DNA from: Siderastrea radians
Taxonomy: Eukaryota > Cnidaria > Anthozoa > Scleractinia > Rhizangiidae
Assembly (NCBI GenBank): GCA_964017195.1
Contig: OZ024891.1
Coordinates: 2,329,394 to 2,393,393 of the forward strand
Length of the DNA stretch: 64,000 nucleotides
Direction of reading: 5' to 3'
In this document: positions 35,164 through 46,618 of the stretch, piece after piece
How the letters are laid out: each line of letters begins with the position of its first letter
How positions within the stretch are numbered: position 1 is the stretch's first letter
The notes under the pieces: model-generated
What the model was told of the DNA's origin: nothing
Databases searched by the model: none
What the model saw: the letters and a program-made list of their open reading frames with translations, nothing else
Made by a program: the position numbers and the translations under genes

Positions 35164-37200
35164 TGTTATTTGAAATAGACTTGAGTGTGGGTGTATTCCC
35201 TTACCGCTGTTTCCGGCTAGATAATTATTGAAAATACGTTCATCTTGTAACATTCCGTCATAGATCCGGAGGAGTTCGTCGGGGCGTGCGAAACTTGAAA
35301 CGAGTGCACAGATCAAATTACAACAAGTATAAACGGCTTGGAAAAGCAAATAAACTCTCAGGCATATCCGTGAATAGAATAAATGAACAAAAATGAAGAG
35401 AAAACGTCTTTTAGAAATATTGCAACAGATAATAAGCCGGGATTATGTTAATAAAATGAATTCCTTTGAAGTATTTTTCTCTTGAGATGACATCGCCTGG
35501 CTTAAGAATAAGGTTTTGTTCATACTTATCAAGTTGGTCTGCAACCCAAACTACATATAAATAGTTTCAAGCTAACTTAAGGCTTATCTTTTAACGTCTT
35601 CAATGCTGGTACCTATCTGCGCAATACGTAAAAATGAGTGGCCGCCTTTGCTTGGCTGTTGCGTCACGAATATTATTTTAGCAGCAAGAGAGTCCGGAAC
35701 TCTACAACCATTTATACCGTTCTTAAATTATTAAACCTCTTGTTTGTAAATCAATCATTTTATTGCCAACAAAGGAGAAAAACCTTAAACTTTATTCAGC
35801 TCACATCTGCAAGCATACATCTCTCTTGGTAAATTACCTGTTTATGTTCATTTGTCTGTCTTTCTTCTATTTCCCATAAACATCTAACGTACGAGTGATT
35901 TCTTTCGTACGCGAGGTTTTTTCAGCCTTGCATCAAAACAACAAACAATGTTTAGAATCCAAGACCAAGTAATAAGGGGAACATTTTCCTGCAACTTAAT
36001 GTGCAACAAATGTTGCACTGCAAGTTGTGACCTCATGCATGTTTCACGTATTCCAAAAAGTAGACGTCGCTTTGACTTTCAGCAACATGAAAAGTTGTTG
36101 CCTCGAACAGGTTATACTTACAACACCATGCTTTAACTTGTAAAGCGACATTTGTTGCGACAAGTTTCAGGAAAATGTTCCCCATATTACCCGGCCTTAA
36201 TTCACTATTAATGCTTTCAAAATGTTTGCATTCCAAGATGCACATTGCATCTAGAAAACGAAAAAGTTACTCCCAAAATAGAATGTGCCACGCCTCAACC
36301 AGAACACGCCATTATCCATGAAAAAGGCACTTTGAGCTTCCCCGTGCGCATTAATGCAGCGTTATACTAGTGAATGTCATGGGTGGGACATGTTTGGTAG
36401 CTGTTATCACCTATGGTAGAGGAAGGATGGTAGAGGAAGGATGGTAGAGGAAGACGATAGAAATATGTTCAACGCGAAAGACGTGTTTCCAATCATTCCT
36501 TATATATATTGTACTTTGATGTAATTCAGAAATAAAATAATCGAAGACGTCTTTTCAAAGATAAGATGGCAAATACCTAAAAATGACGTGGTAGTACTGA
36601 ACTACCAAAGCAAAAAGACATAATAACGAACGGCGGACAAAGCTTTTTGTCTGAAGCCTGAATAGTTCAAGGTTTAATGGAACTACGTCACAGAAAACGC
36701 ATGTTGAAAAAATTGGCAAGTTTTTTCAAGTTTGTCATTCGCAATCTATCTTAATCTCCCTCAGTCGTAGCCATCCTTGTTTAGTTTTGGTTTGTTATTA
36801 CTCCTTTGGTGTTTTTCTACCTTAGAAAACTATTATTCTGAGGTTTCCTTCAATGAGAAAATAATTTTGTCAGATCAGAAAAGTGAATAAAAATACCGTG
36901 ACGTAGTTCCTATAAGGTTCGAGGGTCAAGTTTTTAATTTTTACAGGACGTTAACACTTCCACAGTGAAATCACCTTCTCAGCAAAGGAAGGCAAAATGT
37001 TTGGAGGTTACTCAGTCTAGTTTTATTAAGTTACTGTAGAACGCTTTGTCTTCAATTAGGTAAAATAATTCTAGGATACTTGACTTTGTTATCATTTGCT
37101 TTTTTCCGAAAAAGGTCATCGGCGATGACGTAATGAAACTTGATTTTGAGACAGGTGATTCTATGTTCCTCTTACCCTTGTAATGTGCAGGGAACAGATC
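35164..37200. other. Intergenic region upstream of the 39.3-kb gene
   Basis: From about 35.34 kb it is a diverged copy of the flank seen at 12.1, 22.4 and 27.3 kb, so a repeat-unit boundary lies here. Three tandem GGATGGTAGAGGAA-like units sit at 36415-36450. No gene. Confidence 0.55.
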
Positions 37201-37330
37201 GAGTTAAAAATAGGAGAGAACCAGTTTAACTTCCGTTCATGTAGGTGGATCCAACGAGAACACGCTTTGTCAAGCTGGGGAAGATCTTCCTTGTTAACTA
37301 CGGAATTAATTAATGAAGAAAGTATAAAAA
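37201..37330 (+). promoter_or_regulatory. Promoter of the 39.3-kb gene
   Basis: GAGTTAAAAATAGGAGAG, AGTTTAACTTCCGTTCATG, palindrome GGAAGATCTTCC (37279-37290) and TATAAAAA (37323-37330). The non-coding exon ends at 37420; the second exon starts at 38086. Confidence 0.75.
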
Positions 37331-38144
37331 TTCCGCCTGAGTTAACTGGAAGCAATTTCGAATTCAAGCTTACGAAGTGAACTAAGCAACTGGAACTTGA
37401 ATCAACCCTTGACAAAAAAGGTAAGCGAGAACATCTTAACGTTGCCTGAAAGAGAAGAATTGATCGATCAGACTCGGTTCACCAATTCTGTGTAAAATTA
37501 AAATAACACTGTCATACAGTGTTCTAGGCTTAGAAGTACTTATTAAAATACGTTTATCCCTAAAAATATTTTTAAACTACATAGGTACCCTTCTATATAA
37601 AGAAGCTAGCTATTGGCAATCCCTGGTTAAAAACACAACTTTTATTAAAAAGAGAAAAGTGTTGCTGGAAAGTGTCAGAAATAACAGTTATTTGAGTTTT
37701 ACTAATTAAAACTAAAAAACTTTAATTTGTTGTTTCATAAACCCACTGAATGTTCAAATGTTCAGACGCCTTGGCTTATTCTGTGAGAGCCTGTTATTAA
37801 CTAATTGGACTGAACAACTTAGTCGATCTGCAACAAAAAGTGATAACTTGTAAAACAAGATTCACGAATAAAACTCTACCTTTATCTTGTGGCAGTAGGT
37901 TTGAGAGGTGTATGTGGCAGTAGGTTTGAGAGGTGTAAATTCAGTTTTGTTTTCTTTCTTCCAGCTGTGTCCCTTGCTAATGTAGAGCCCTTAGTAAGGC
38001 ACATAAAGCAGGCATAAGCGTAAACAGTTGTTATAATTAACTTAATGTTTTCGTTCATTTAATTTCACCGGCTACTGTATTCTAGGTCTTACAATTATCA
38101 GAGCGAAAATCTCCCAGAAAGCTTCAAAGGAAGTAGACTACGGG

Positions 38145-38159
38145 ATGAATCTAACGAAC
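38145..38159 (+). CDS. Leader coding exon of the 39.3-kb gene (MNLTN)
   Basis: Five codons instead of six, ending AAC/GTAAGT; still phase 0. Confidence 0.7.
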
Positions 38160-38779
38160 GTAAGTAATTTATAACGAAGTGGTAAACCAAACAAATGGCA
38201 CTCGGCGGCTTGCATGAAATGGGTGGAATGTCTTGATCTGCAAGCTGCCAAGAGCACTAATCGAACATTACGAATACAGTATAATTTCTAATTTTAAAAA
38301 GGCAAAGTGAAATTGTAGTATTTGTTTCTCATTATTTGAGTGGTGTACCTACAAACTAGCTTGGTAGCTAAGTGCACTACCATTATAAACAAAGCATTTG
38401 ACATTTGACATTTGAGTTTCCTGACTGATTTTGTTGAATCAGATCAAACATTTGGGAAATTTGTATCGGATTACCTTAATCACCCATGAATTGCTTCTAA
38501 ACAAACGAGAGGATAACAAGTGAACGTTTGAAGGAAGAGCGAGCTACAATCAATAATTCAGAGAAAGAAACATGGTCAATTTTAAGCTCGGTCATGAAAC
38601 TGACAAAAAAGAGGAAATAGCTGAGTGTTCATCTTTCTAAACCAAAGTCAATTTTTACTGATTTTATCGAAAACTCAAGGGAAGAACGTGAAATAATCGG
38701 TCGAGTTTTTCAAGCTAGAATCACTCATCCCCACCATCCGTCAGCCAAACACACTTAGGGACTGACCATTTTATTTATT

Positions 38780-38796
38780 GGGGGGGGGGGGGGGGG
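38780..38796. repeat. 17-G homopolymer
   Basis: Uninterrupted G run in the second intron of the 39.3-kb gene; its length is prone to sequencing error. Confidence 0.9.
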
Positions 38797-39287
38797 CAAA
38801 TACACTTATTAACAGTTTCAGTCGGTTATGGGCTCCTGTCAGTGTCATTTTCAACAAAACTTGGTCATTGTTTTTATGACTCCATTGATTCAAATGTGTT
38901 CTGGCTTTTCAAGTTTATCCTGAATAGATACTAAAAATACACATGACATATAATCCCTTAACTAGAAACAGCCTGTTTGGTGAAATTGACACCTTAAAAA
39001 GACCAGAGTCCTGAAAGGGAATTGGGATTATTGAGTATCTCAACGTATATAAAATAAAAAGGTATGTCCATCCACCGGTTGAAAGGTGACAAAAAGCTTG
39101 GTAAACCACTTGATGGAAACTTGAAAGTGATTTCGTCTGTTGGCAAGTGAGACGGAGCATTTAACTTTTTGATTGCAAAAGCAGAGAACCAAAAAGACGA
39201 AAATAATCGCTCCCTTTGCGTTGCTTACAAAATAATTAAGGTCACTGAAGATTAATTTCCTTATAATTTTTTTTTTGTTTGCTTTAG

Positions 39288-39728
39288 CAGATAACTTTAA
39301 CTTTAATTGTCCTCTTGAGCTGCCTCAGCCTGGGCTCTTCCAAACCTGTTTTTCTGGAAAACCAGGCCATCAATCAGCAGTCACGTGACCAGGAAACCAG
39401 GACCCGAGGCAATGCCTTTCAACCTGAGGAGAACATCAACTCCGAGAGTGACGCTACAAGTGAATTAGAAGAATTTCTGTACAGACCATCTGCCCATAAT
39501 CGCACTGCGAGAGACACTTCACATTCTTGCGTTTCACACATTGTAAGAGAGTGGGATGGTTGTAGAAAAAGTTATGTTGATATATTTCATTGTAAACGTT
39601 CACATATTTTCTGTGCTCGAGCAATTAACCGTCATCGTTCTCCTAAATGTAAAACAGTGTACGGCTCACAGGCCAAGTTTATTTCCAAGTGCCCTTTGTT
39701 ACCAGTAGGTTGTCAGTGTGACGCCTAA
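39288..39728 (+). CDS. Secreted cysteine-rich prepropeptide (8-Cys, type 1), main exon
   Basis: Tandem acceptor TTTAGCAG; the exon begins at 39288 (CAG) or 39291 (ATA). The signal peptide core is ITLTLIVLLSCLSLG, with cleavage near SS/KP. The propeptide ends SAHNRTAR. Eight cysteines with the same spacing as the 25.6-kb gene; the C-terminus is PVGCQCDA. It is clearly diverged from the 25.6/30.4-kb pair, so it represents an older duplication. The 3' UTR motif is at about 39841-39880 and AATAAA at 39892-39897. Confidence 0.85.
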   Translation, partial: QITLTLIVLLSCLSLGSSKPVFLENQAINQQSRDQETRTRGNAFQPEENINSESDATSELEEFLYRPSAHNRTARDTSHSCVSHIVREWDGCRKSYVDIFHCKRSHIFCARAINRHRSPKCKTVYGSQAKFISKCPLLPVGCQCDA

Positions 39729-39897
39729 ATCTACAGTTAAATCTAAACCTATTTGTTTTAATGTTAATTGTGTCACAACAGCATATTTTTTGGCCAGTAA
39801 CAGATTAAAACGTCATTGTAAATAAGAAATAAATTGTGGATTGAATTCTGTGAACAGCTGGTCTGTTTTGATGCGGATGAAGAAATGTGAAAATAAA

Positions 39898-42800
39898 GTA
39901 TCTTCAAAGAAGATGGTCGAAGATCAAAGAAGTGATTGAGTATGGATTTATTTTTAATTGATATCCTGTCCTTTCAGTGTGAAGGAATTTCTTAACAAGT
40001 TTGGCTGCTATTATTTTGGCTATATATCTTTATTGATTTGGGTTTCCCCACTGAGAAGAATAAATGGTTGAATTGTTTCTACGTAATATTTACGAAGTCG
40101 TAGATACCTAATAACCACTAAGCTGGCTTAAACGCTCTTAGCAGGGAAGATCTATGCTAAAAGTAAACGGAATTATATTCTCTTGCGTGATCAGTGAAAT
40201 TCCGAAAGGGAAAACGTGCGAGAGAGATTGTACTGGCACAATTTTCCTGTTCAGTACGTATCTCAGTGTAAATTTTTCTTATGGTTCGTTATTACTCAAC
40301 AAACTACAGATCTAGATGTCACCATCGCATCTGCCTGCATCTGAATTCTAATCGTGGCAATTTTCGTGTCGTTATTAGATCTTCTGAGGTTCTTTTGTCA
40401 TTTGCTGCATTGATGATTGTGTGGTTGGCTGTTTTAGGGGTGGGGGGTGGGGTGATACGTATTCTCGCTTTTGAAATTTTCAAGCCATTTTACATATTCT
40501 CTGGGATAGACCTTGCACAGAACGATATACTTTATACAGTGGACGCTAATTCTAGCAAGCAGTGCGCCAAAAAAATAACAGTAACAAAAAAAAAGTGTCA
40601 CGGTGCAATAAAGTTAGAATAAAATGATAAAACGGGTTTTCCCCTGTATACAAGGAAGCTAACATTGCAGGACACACCTGCAGTGTTTAAGAATCTGGTG
40701 ACATAATTTCCGCTCAGTAAATTTAGTTTCTGGACTTAATGACATCTTGCATGTAGTTGGATTTACAGTTTCCCATGCATTTTTAAAAAAACAGGCATCG
40801 TTATTATGAATACGAAGTCGCGTCTGCATGATTCACTGCGAGTTAAATCCAAATTTTCTGAAGCTATTTGACATTACTGGTGTCCCAAACAGCATTTCGC
40901 GCACTGTATTTCGCGCCATTTGTGTGTGACGGAAGAAGAGGGACCCTGGGAAGAGGTTGTCTGTTATGTGCCGTTTATCAGGCCAAAAGCCTAAGATGGA
41001 TTCAATATCAATGGCTTGAATAAACGTTTAAATGTTTATGCGTAAAGTCGCAAACATTAGAGAAATAATAATGCTAAATAAAATTCAACAATCATGTCAT
41101 ATGCGTTAGGCTGGCAATACCTGACAAGCGAAACCGACGACCGCTCGCCTTACACCCAGTCATATAATTGTACCGATACGTTTTGGGCCTATTGACAGTG
41201 TATTTACCAATTTAAGTGACTACATGTCCGCTTAATACATGTTTCACTGTAGTTAATAGAACTTTGGGTGAATGGCGCTTGAACTGGGGATATACTGGGT
41301 AGAGCTAGCTGTCTTGGCTGCAGGCACTCGTTACAAAAATGCCAAGATACGGCGGAGACTTTGTTTCTCATGATCAACTTCACTAATCCGCAATAGCAGA
41401 AGGACCAAGAAACGTCTTTGGGCTATAACGAACGTCTTTATCCCATGTAGATAAAACCTCTTAGTACACCACACCACAGAAGCTAGCGCTGTGAACATCG
41501 AGAGGTGGTAATCGGCGAACAATAGTTTCTGTGATACTTGCGTACTATTTAGGTGTCACTGCAGGTGTTTAACAGTTTTACAATTAATGCAAAAGAAAAT
41601 TGTTACACAATAACAGTACGTTAAGAGTTCATAATTTTTACTAATGGTTTGAACTTCTATTGGTCGTTTTAATCATAAAGTTCAGTTTTAAAATTAGACT
41701 TGGATCTTAAGTCACCTAGACCTCGGCAATGGAGGTGTGAGTAGCAGAATCGTTCTTTTTAAATGCAAAATCTATTATGTTCAGTAACATTATAATGATT
41801 ATTGGTTCTATCGTAATGATTATCGGTTCTATTGAAAACCATAAATGTTACTTTCTTTATACTCGTATTCCATGCAGGTGTACCCTTTTGTAAAACCTGC
41901 CATTTGAAAGGAAGTTATTTCTAGCCGTGCTTCGGTACCATGATTTGAAAACCACTGAAAATTAATTAATAATTTCATAAAGTTCGAAGCTAGGAAGCTT
42001 GTGGTTTTATTCTCCTTCTGCGCCAATCAGCTAAATAGTTATTTTACAACCGTAAACGATTTTAACGCTAGGAAATCGGTCTAAATCGGTCGAGTTGTAC
42101 GAGTACAAGTTGTATTAATTTTGGAAGCGCTATTCATATGCAAAAAGAGCAGGCATGTAACAAAATCTATTATCTTAAAATCTAAGGTAATGTTCCTGTA
42201 TGACAGACTTGGATCATTTCGCTAAACCCGTTTCCTTGCGATTTGTTTATGTCTTATTATATAATTATAGAACTTTTCGGTAGGGAATTAGAATGTCTTT
42301 TCTTCTTGTGGCGTAACTCAGTTCTGTAACAAATGTTTTGAGCGATCATGGAGGTGCCCGTGACATTCCTGGCAAGTTAACAGGTGACGTCAATGTTGGC
42401 GAGGGGTCAACCCAGGCAAACCGGAAGAGAATAGTACAGTCTCTAGAACAAACATTTTAGCTGGTGCTGTATGGTAAATTGAAAAAAAAAGCTAAATTTG
42501 GTGTCCAGTATCTTCTCGACACTATGTTTACAAGGTTATTAAAGCCCAAAGGTAAATTTCTACTGTCGTAAAATTTAAGGTGCGCTTAACACGCAGGCGA
42601 TAATAAATGACGTTAAGTGTTAAACTGCGTCGGTTACGTTTACGGCTTTCAGTTTCATGTGATGCGGTTGTAGCCTACGAGTCTGGCAGAAATCCTTAAG
42701 GATAAGCATCCAATTTAAACAACTTGAGCCGCATTTCCGCGTCAAGCCGTTTGTCTGTTAGTATTTCTTACCATGGAATTTCGGAAATTTTCCGCTTTCG

Positions 42801-42912
42801 AACTATAACAGTAATCAATTTGTGGTTTTGAGACTTAGTGATTCTACTCGCTGAGACAGCTTCTGATACAGTAGAAAATGGAAATTTCCTTTTCTTCAGC
42901 CGTTGTTTCGAC
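39898..42912. other. Intergenic region upstream of the 43.9-kb gene
   Basis: No gene supported; a 113-codon open frame at 40281-40622 is not conserved in the paralogous 31.3-32.1 kb stretch. Positions 40.4-42.9 kb are colinear with 32.0-33.5 kb with a long unique interval between. Confidence 0.5.
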
Positions 42913-42919
42913 TATAAAA
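42913..42919 (+). promoter_or_regulatory. TATA box of the 43.9-kb gene
   Basis: GACTATAAAAG, about 130 bp upstream of the leader ATG; second promoter class. Confidence 0.6.
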
Positions 42920-43046
42920 GTAGGAATGGATTTGCTGTTTTGTGATCAAAAGGCTTTATCTCCAGAAGAACAAGACAAACATATTCTAAGAAGACTATCT
43001 TCAGCACTGAGATATCAACTTCATAGTGAACACTATACCTTCCAAC

Positions 43047-43064
43047 ATGTCCAGTATCACAAAG
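43047..43064 (+). CDS. Leader coding exon of the 43.9-kb gene (MSSITK)
   Basis: ATG plus five codons ending AAG/GTAAGT, phase 0. A longer overlapping open frame from 42878 reads this stretch in another frame. Confidence 0.75.
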
Positions 43065-43866
43065 GTAAGTATATCTTTTAAGGCAGTTTAATCAATTAAT
43101 TTATTTAATTATTTACTTTTTTTTCGTTTTCATTTATTTATTAATTTATGGGAAGCTAGGGAAGGGTAGAGGTTCAAGACAAGAAACGTATCATAGAAAA
43201 TGAAACTAACTAAAACGAGAGCCACGAGAATGATTTGAGAGAATTCAAAGCCGTTCGTTTTTTCGATGTCACTTTTCCACGTCCGAGCCAGTTTTGGCTC
43301 TTAAATTGCCGAAGACTGACTATTAACAACGCTTGCCATAGTCTTTTTTGAACTGATTTATTTTCCTTTTTGTTTGTGCACTTGTTTCACCGCTAAGCAA
43401 CAAAAAGGCTAGAAAGAGGTTAGTGCGAGAGCTAGGCACAGCGGGAAGAATTGTAACACTGCTTGAATTACAGCGATAGTATGACTATGATAAAAATTGT
43501 TTCATTAAATACTTCATCTTTGATTTCAACTTCTAAAGGACAAAGGCAAATCATAACATTACATTTTGCCAGAATTCTGACTCCATTGGTACCAATAAAG
43601 AAGCTCAATTTTTCGCTTTAGAAACAGTGACTGTAAAAAACATACCGGCACTGTAAAAGTGGTTTAGTAGTTATTTTAGGACAAAAGATCATACAAATCT
43701 TGCAGGTTCTCTTAATTTTAGTGGTAGACTTTTAATTTGTAACAGACGAGTCATAAATTGGTTGTTAAATGAGAAGGAGAACTAATATCAAGGCAATGAA
43801 AAATTTAAAGGACAGAAATTTCCATCCCTTTCAACTGCTGAAATTATTTTTTGTTTCTTTCAACAG

Positions 43867-44301
43867 GTGCTTTTATCTATAGTTGTCATCTTGAGCTGCC
43901 TTTACACGGTTTTTACCAAACCTGTTTTCCTCGAAAACCAGGCCATCAATCAACGGTCACGTGACCAAGAGGACAAGTCTGAAGGCGATAACTTTCAACC
44001 AGAGGAGAGCATTAACCAAGAGAATGACGGTACAAGTGCTTTGGACGAGTTTTTGGACAGACCATCCGCGCATAATCGCACCGCAAGGAACGCTCATCCG
44101 TGCGTTAAGAAGATCGTAAGGAAGTATGACTCTTGCAGAAAAAGTCATGTTGATGAGATTGTGTGTTTAAACACACATATAGCCTGCTCTGACGCAGTAC
44201 CTAAATATGGCAAGCCCCTGTGTAAAACAGTATACGGCTTCAACCAGCTCAAGTTCATTCATTGTACTTTGTTAGCGATAGATTGTCAATGTGCTGCCTG
44301 A
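43867..44301 (+). CDS. Secreted cysteine-rich prepropeptide (8-Cys, type 2), main exon
   Basis: Acceptor TTTCAACAG/GTG; the first codon is Val, not a start. MSSITK-VLLSIVVIL forms the signal peptide. The propeptide contains EDKSEGD and ends SAHNRTAR; the mature domain is C-x10-C-x9-C-x6-C-x11-C-x13-C-x6-C-x-C and ends AIDCQCAA. It is most like the 34.6-kb gene. The 3' UTR motif is at about 44418-44456 and AATAAA at 44468-44473. It is the last gene of the array; the retrotransposon begins about 60 bp beyond the poly(A) signal. Confidence 0.85.
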   Translation: MLLSIVVILSCLYTVFTKPVFLENQAINQRSRDQEDKSEGDNFQPEESINQENDGTSALDEFLDRPSAHNRTARNAHPCVKKIVRKYDSCRKSHVDEIVCLNTHIACSDAVPKYGKPLCKTVYGFNQLKFIHCTLLAIDCQCAA

Positions 44302-44534
44302 ATCTATTTAAAGAAAAATTATATTTATTTTAACTTATCGTTGTGCAAAACGGATATATTTTTGAGATGTTTACATCATTGTAAATATAAAGGGAGATAA
44401 GGAAATTCTCTCCCAGACTGAATTTTGTTTAACAGCTGGTCTGTTTCTAATACAGGTAAAAATGTAAAATAAATGTGCTTTGAAATAGACTTTGTAGCGG
44501 ATTTATTTCCTTACCCAAGTTACCTGGTAGATAA

Positions 44535-44703
44535 TGTAGCGGAAGACCTACCGCACCCCATAGGGATAGTTTTGTTAGACTCGTTACCACTCCCTCGCGG
44601 GGAGGTTGTCGTTGTTCCGTAATAAACAACATGGCCGCTTGATGTGAATCTGCCTGATCTGTGCAAGTGTTTCTGCTTCCGGACCCGGGATGCAGTCGTC
44701 ACA
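44535..44703 (+). repeat. 5' LTR (169 bp)
   Basis: Starts TGTAGCGGAAG and ends GCAGTCGTCACA; matches 55508-55677 with one indel and a few substitutions. Confidence 0.92.
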
Positions 44704-44825
44704 TTGGTGGCTGCGGTGGGATACTCCAATTAGTCCGAAGAATCCTTTCAGAAGTGAATTGGAGGCACTTGGGTCCTTTTTTGTGCGATCAGAGGTCGGC
44801 GATTTTACGTTAGCGGTGAGTGGCA
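44690..44825 (+). pseudogene. gag 5' fragment
   Basis: An open frame that enters from the LTR edge and contains a NPFRSE motif seen twice more in the downstream gag (NPFRSG, NPFRIE). It is cut at 44825 by the nested DNA element; the same frame resumes at 49976. Confidence 0.6.
44705..44722 (+). other. Primer-binding site (tRNA-Leu-like)
   Basis: TGGTGGCTGCGGTGGGAT starts two bases after the LTR and is complementary to a tRNA 3' end ...ATCCCACCGCAGCCACCA, of tRNA-Leu type. Confidence 0.6.
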
Positions 44826-46504
44826 GAGTTCATCGGTTGACCGAGTCAAGTCCGAGTCCGAGTCAAATCCGAGTCCGAGTCAAATTGACCGAGTCATCGG
44901 TCAGCGGTTTGTAAATGAGGAAAATACTGGGAACCATAGAACCATCTTGCTGATCGCCATTTTGGATACATGTTTGTCTGTCGGATCTGCCTGAGGATCT
45001 GAGGAGGCCTTACAAGTGGGAATACGGCGGTAATGCAAAGATATGTTGTTAAAATTGTTTTTAGACAGCTGGTGTGAAAAGCCATCGATCGTCCAAGAAT
45101 GTGAGGCCTCAATACCAGCTGATTTACACCTGGTTTGCAGGGATTCCTACCGGCCGGGCGATTTTTGCACGAAAGCAGATTCTTTTTAATTCCTTTCTCA
45201 CTGATTCCTAGCAGGCACGATTTAGCTTTTTTGTAGAATCCAGCAGGTGATAAATTAGTGTCCCACATGATGGGTTTCTAGTTCGCGCAATCACAAGTTT
45301 TAAATCACACGAGCTGTTATGTTTAAAATACCAAGTTTGAAAATCACATCAATTGCCTTCTGTCCTCCTCGTACTGCCAAGGAAATTAGACTTTTTTAAT
45401 CTTCTTGTAACTGATCTTTTTACCTGGGCTACATGGTCTATGTATGTTGTGTTTGATTTGTCTCTCAAACATACATGTACTTCAACTCAAGGTATAATTT
45501 TGGTATATATTTTTTTATCTCAGGTGTGTGTGTGTGTGACAAATTTTGATCTCTGATCCCTCTAAAATGGTACAGCCTGATCCTGGAGAAACTATGCAAT
45601 CTCAGTTTGCATTGGTAGTTATACCCTGGGGATTATGCAAATGAGACTGGATTTGTTTCACGGCAGCACCGAGTTATAAATCCTTCAGCTGCGCTTGTAA
45701 ATCGCTTGTAAATAGCCAACTGGTTTGCCTCCCACCAGTTGGGATTCTTAAAACATGTTATGTTTCATTGGCAATATTTGTTTCAGTTAGTTTGAGTGGC
45801 ACGCCTGTGAAATAGCTGGTCTGTCGTAAGGCAGTACCGAGGATAGCTAAGCGCGCTGACCACTATAATAATCAATTTACGATTACAATTTACAGTAAAA
45901 GAATATAAACGTGTTCCACCACATCACTCTCCCAGGCCGCGAAAGTGAAGAGGTTGGCGACCCACCCTCCCACTCAAAGAGTAAGTCGGGCTTGATCCTG
46001 TCCGCTACTACTTTTGCCTGGTCTTAGGCTTGTACCAGGCCAGAGCGATTCCCGATACCTTATTACCATATCATGAAGAACAATACCCAAGGTAGAATAT
46101 TATAGTGCTAATTCTGATCCCACGGCCTCTGCCTCGGAACCAATGAATTTCAGTAAAAACAAAATATTCAGTTTGCCTTGCCAGAATAGAACATGAGCTT
46201 AGCCGGGCAAAACAAAGCTTTTTGTTCTACTGGGGTTCCAAATAGAAGAAGAGTCTATTACACCCCTATCATCCTTGATCCCACCTACTTGTCATAACCC
46301 TGAAAATGGAGAAACTTTCCAGATCTCAATGTGGAGATTGATTGTCGAACGGTCAATGATTGCTGTAACATTTTATTTTTAGTTGGTCAGTGTAGGTTGT
46401 GGTACAATATTACATGTTATTTTACAAGCTTATTAAATAATTAATGAAACTGATGAAAAACAAGTTTTATTTTCTTCATAGTATTATTTTTACATATATA
46501 TTTA

Positions 46505-46618
46505 ACAATTATTCTACGAGGGCGCGCTGGATATCGAAGGATAGATAACCAACGAGGCGCGTAGCGCCGAGTTGGTTATAATCATTTGATATCCAGCAAG
46601 CCCGAGTAGAATAATTGT
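46505..46618. mobile_element. Palindromic element with a GGCGCGTAGCGCC core
   Basis: Arms ACAATTATTCTACGAGGG... and ...CCCGAGTAGAATAATTGT with GCTGGATATC / GATATCCAGC inside. The sequence type is an end of a widespread element; the far end was not resolved. Confidence 0.6.

Noticed and set aside
44894..45268. 124-codon minus-strand frame near the left TIR as a possible transposase
   Set aside because: Overlaps the inverted repeat and shows no catalytic or zinc-finger motif.
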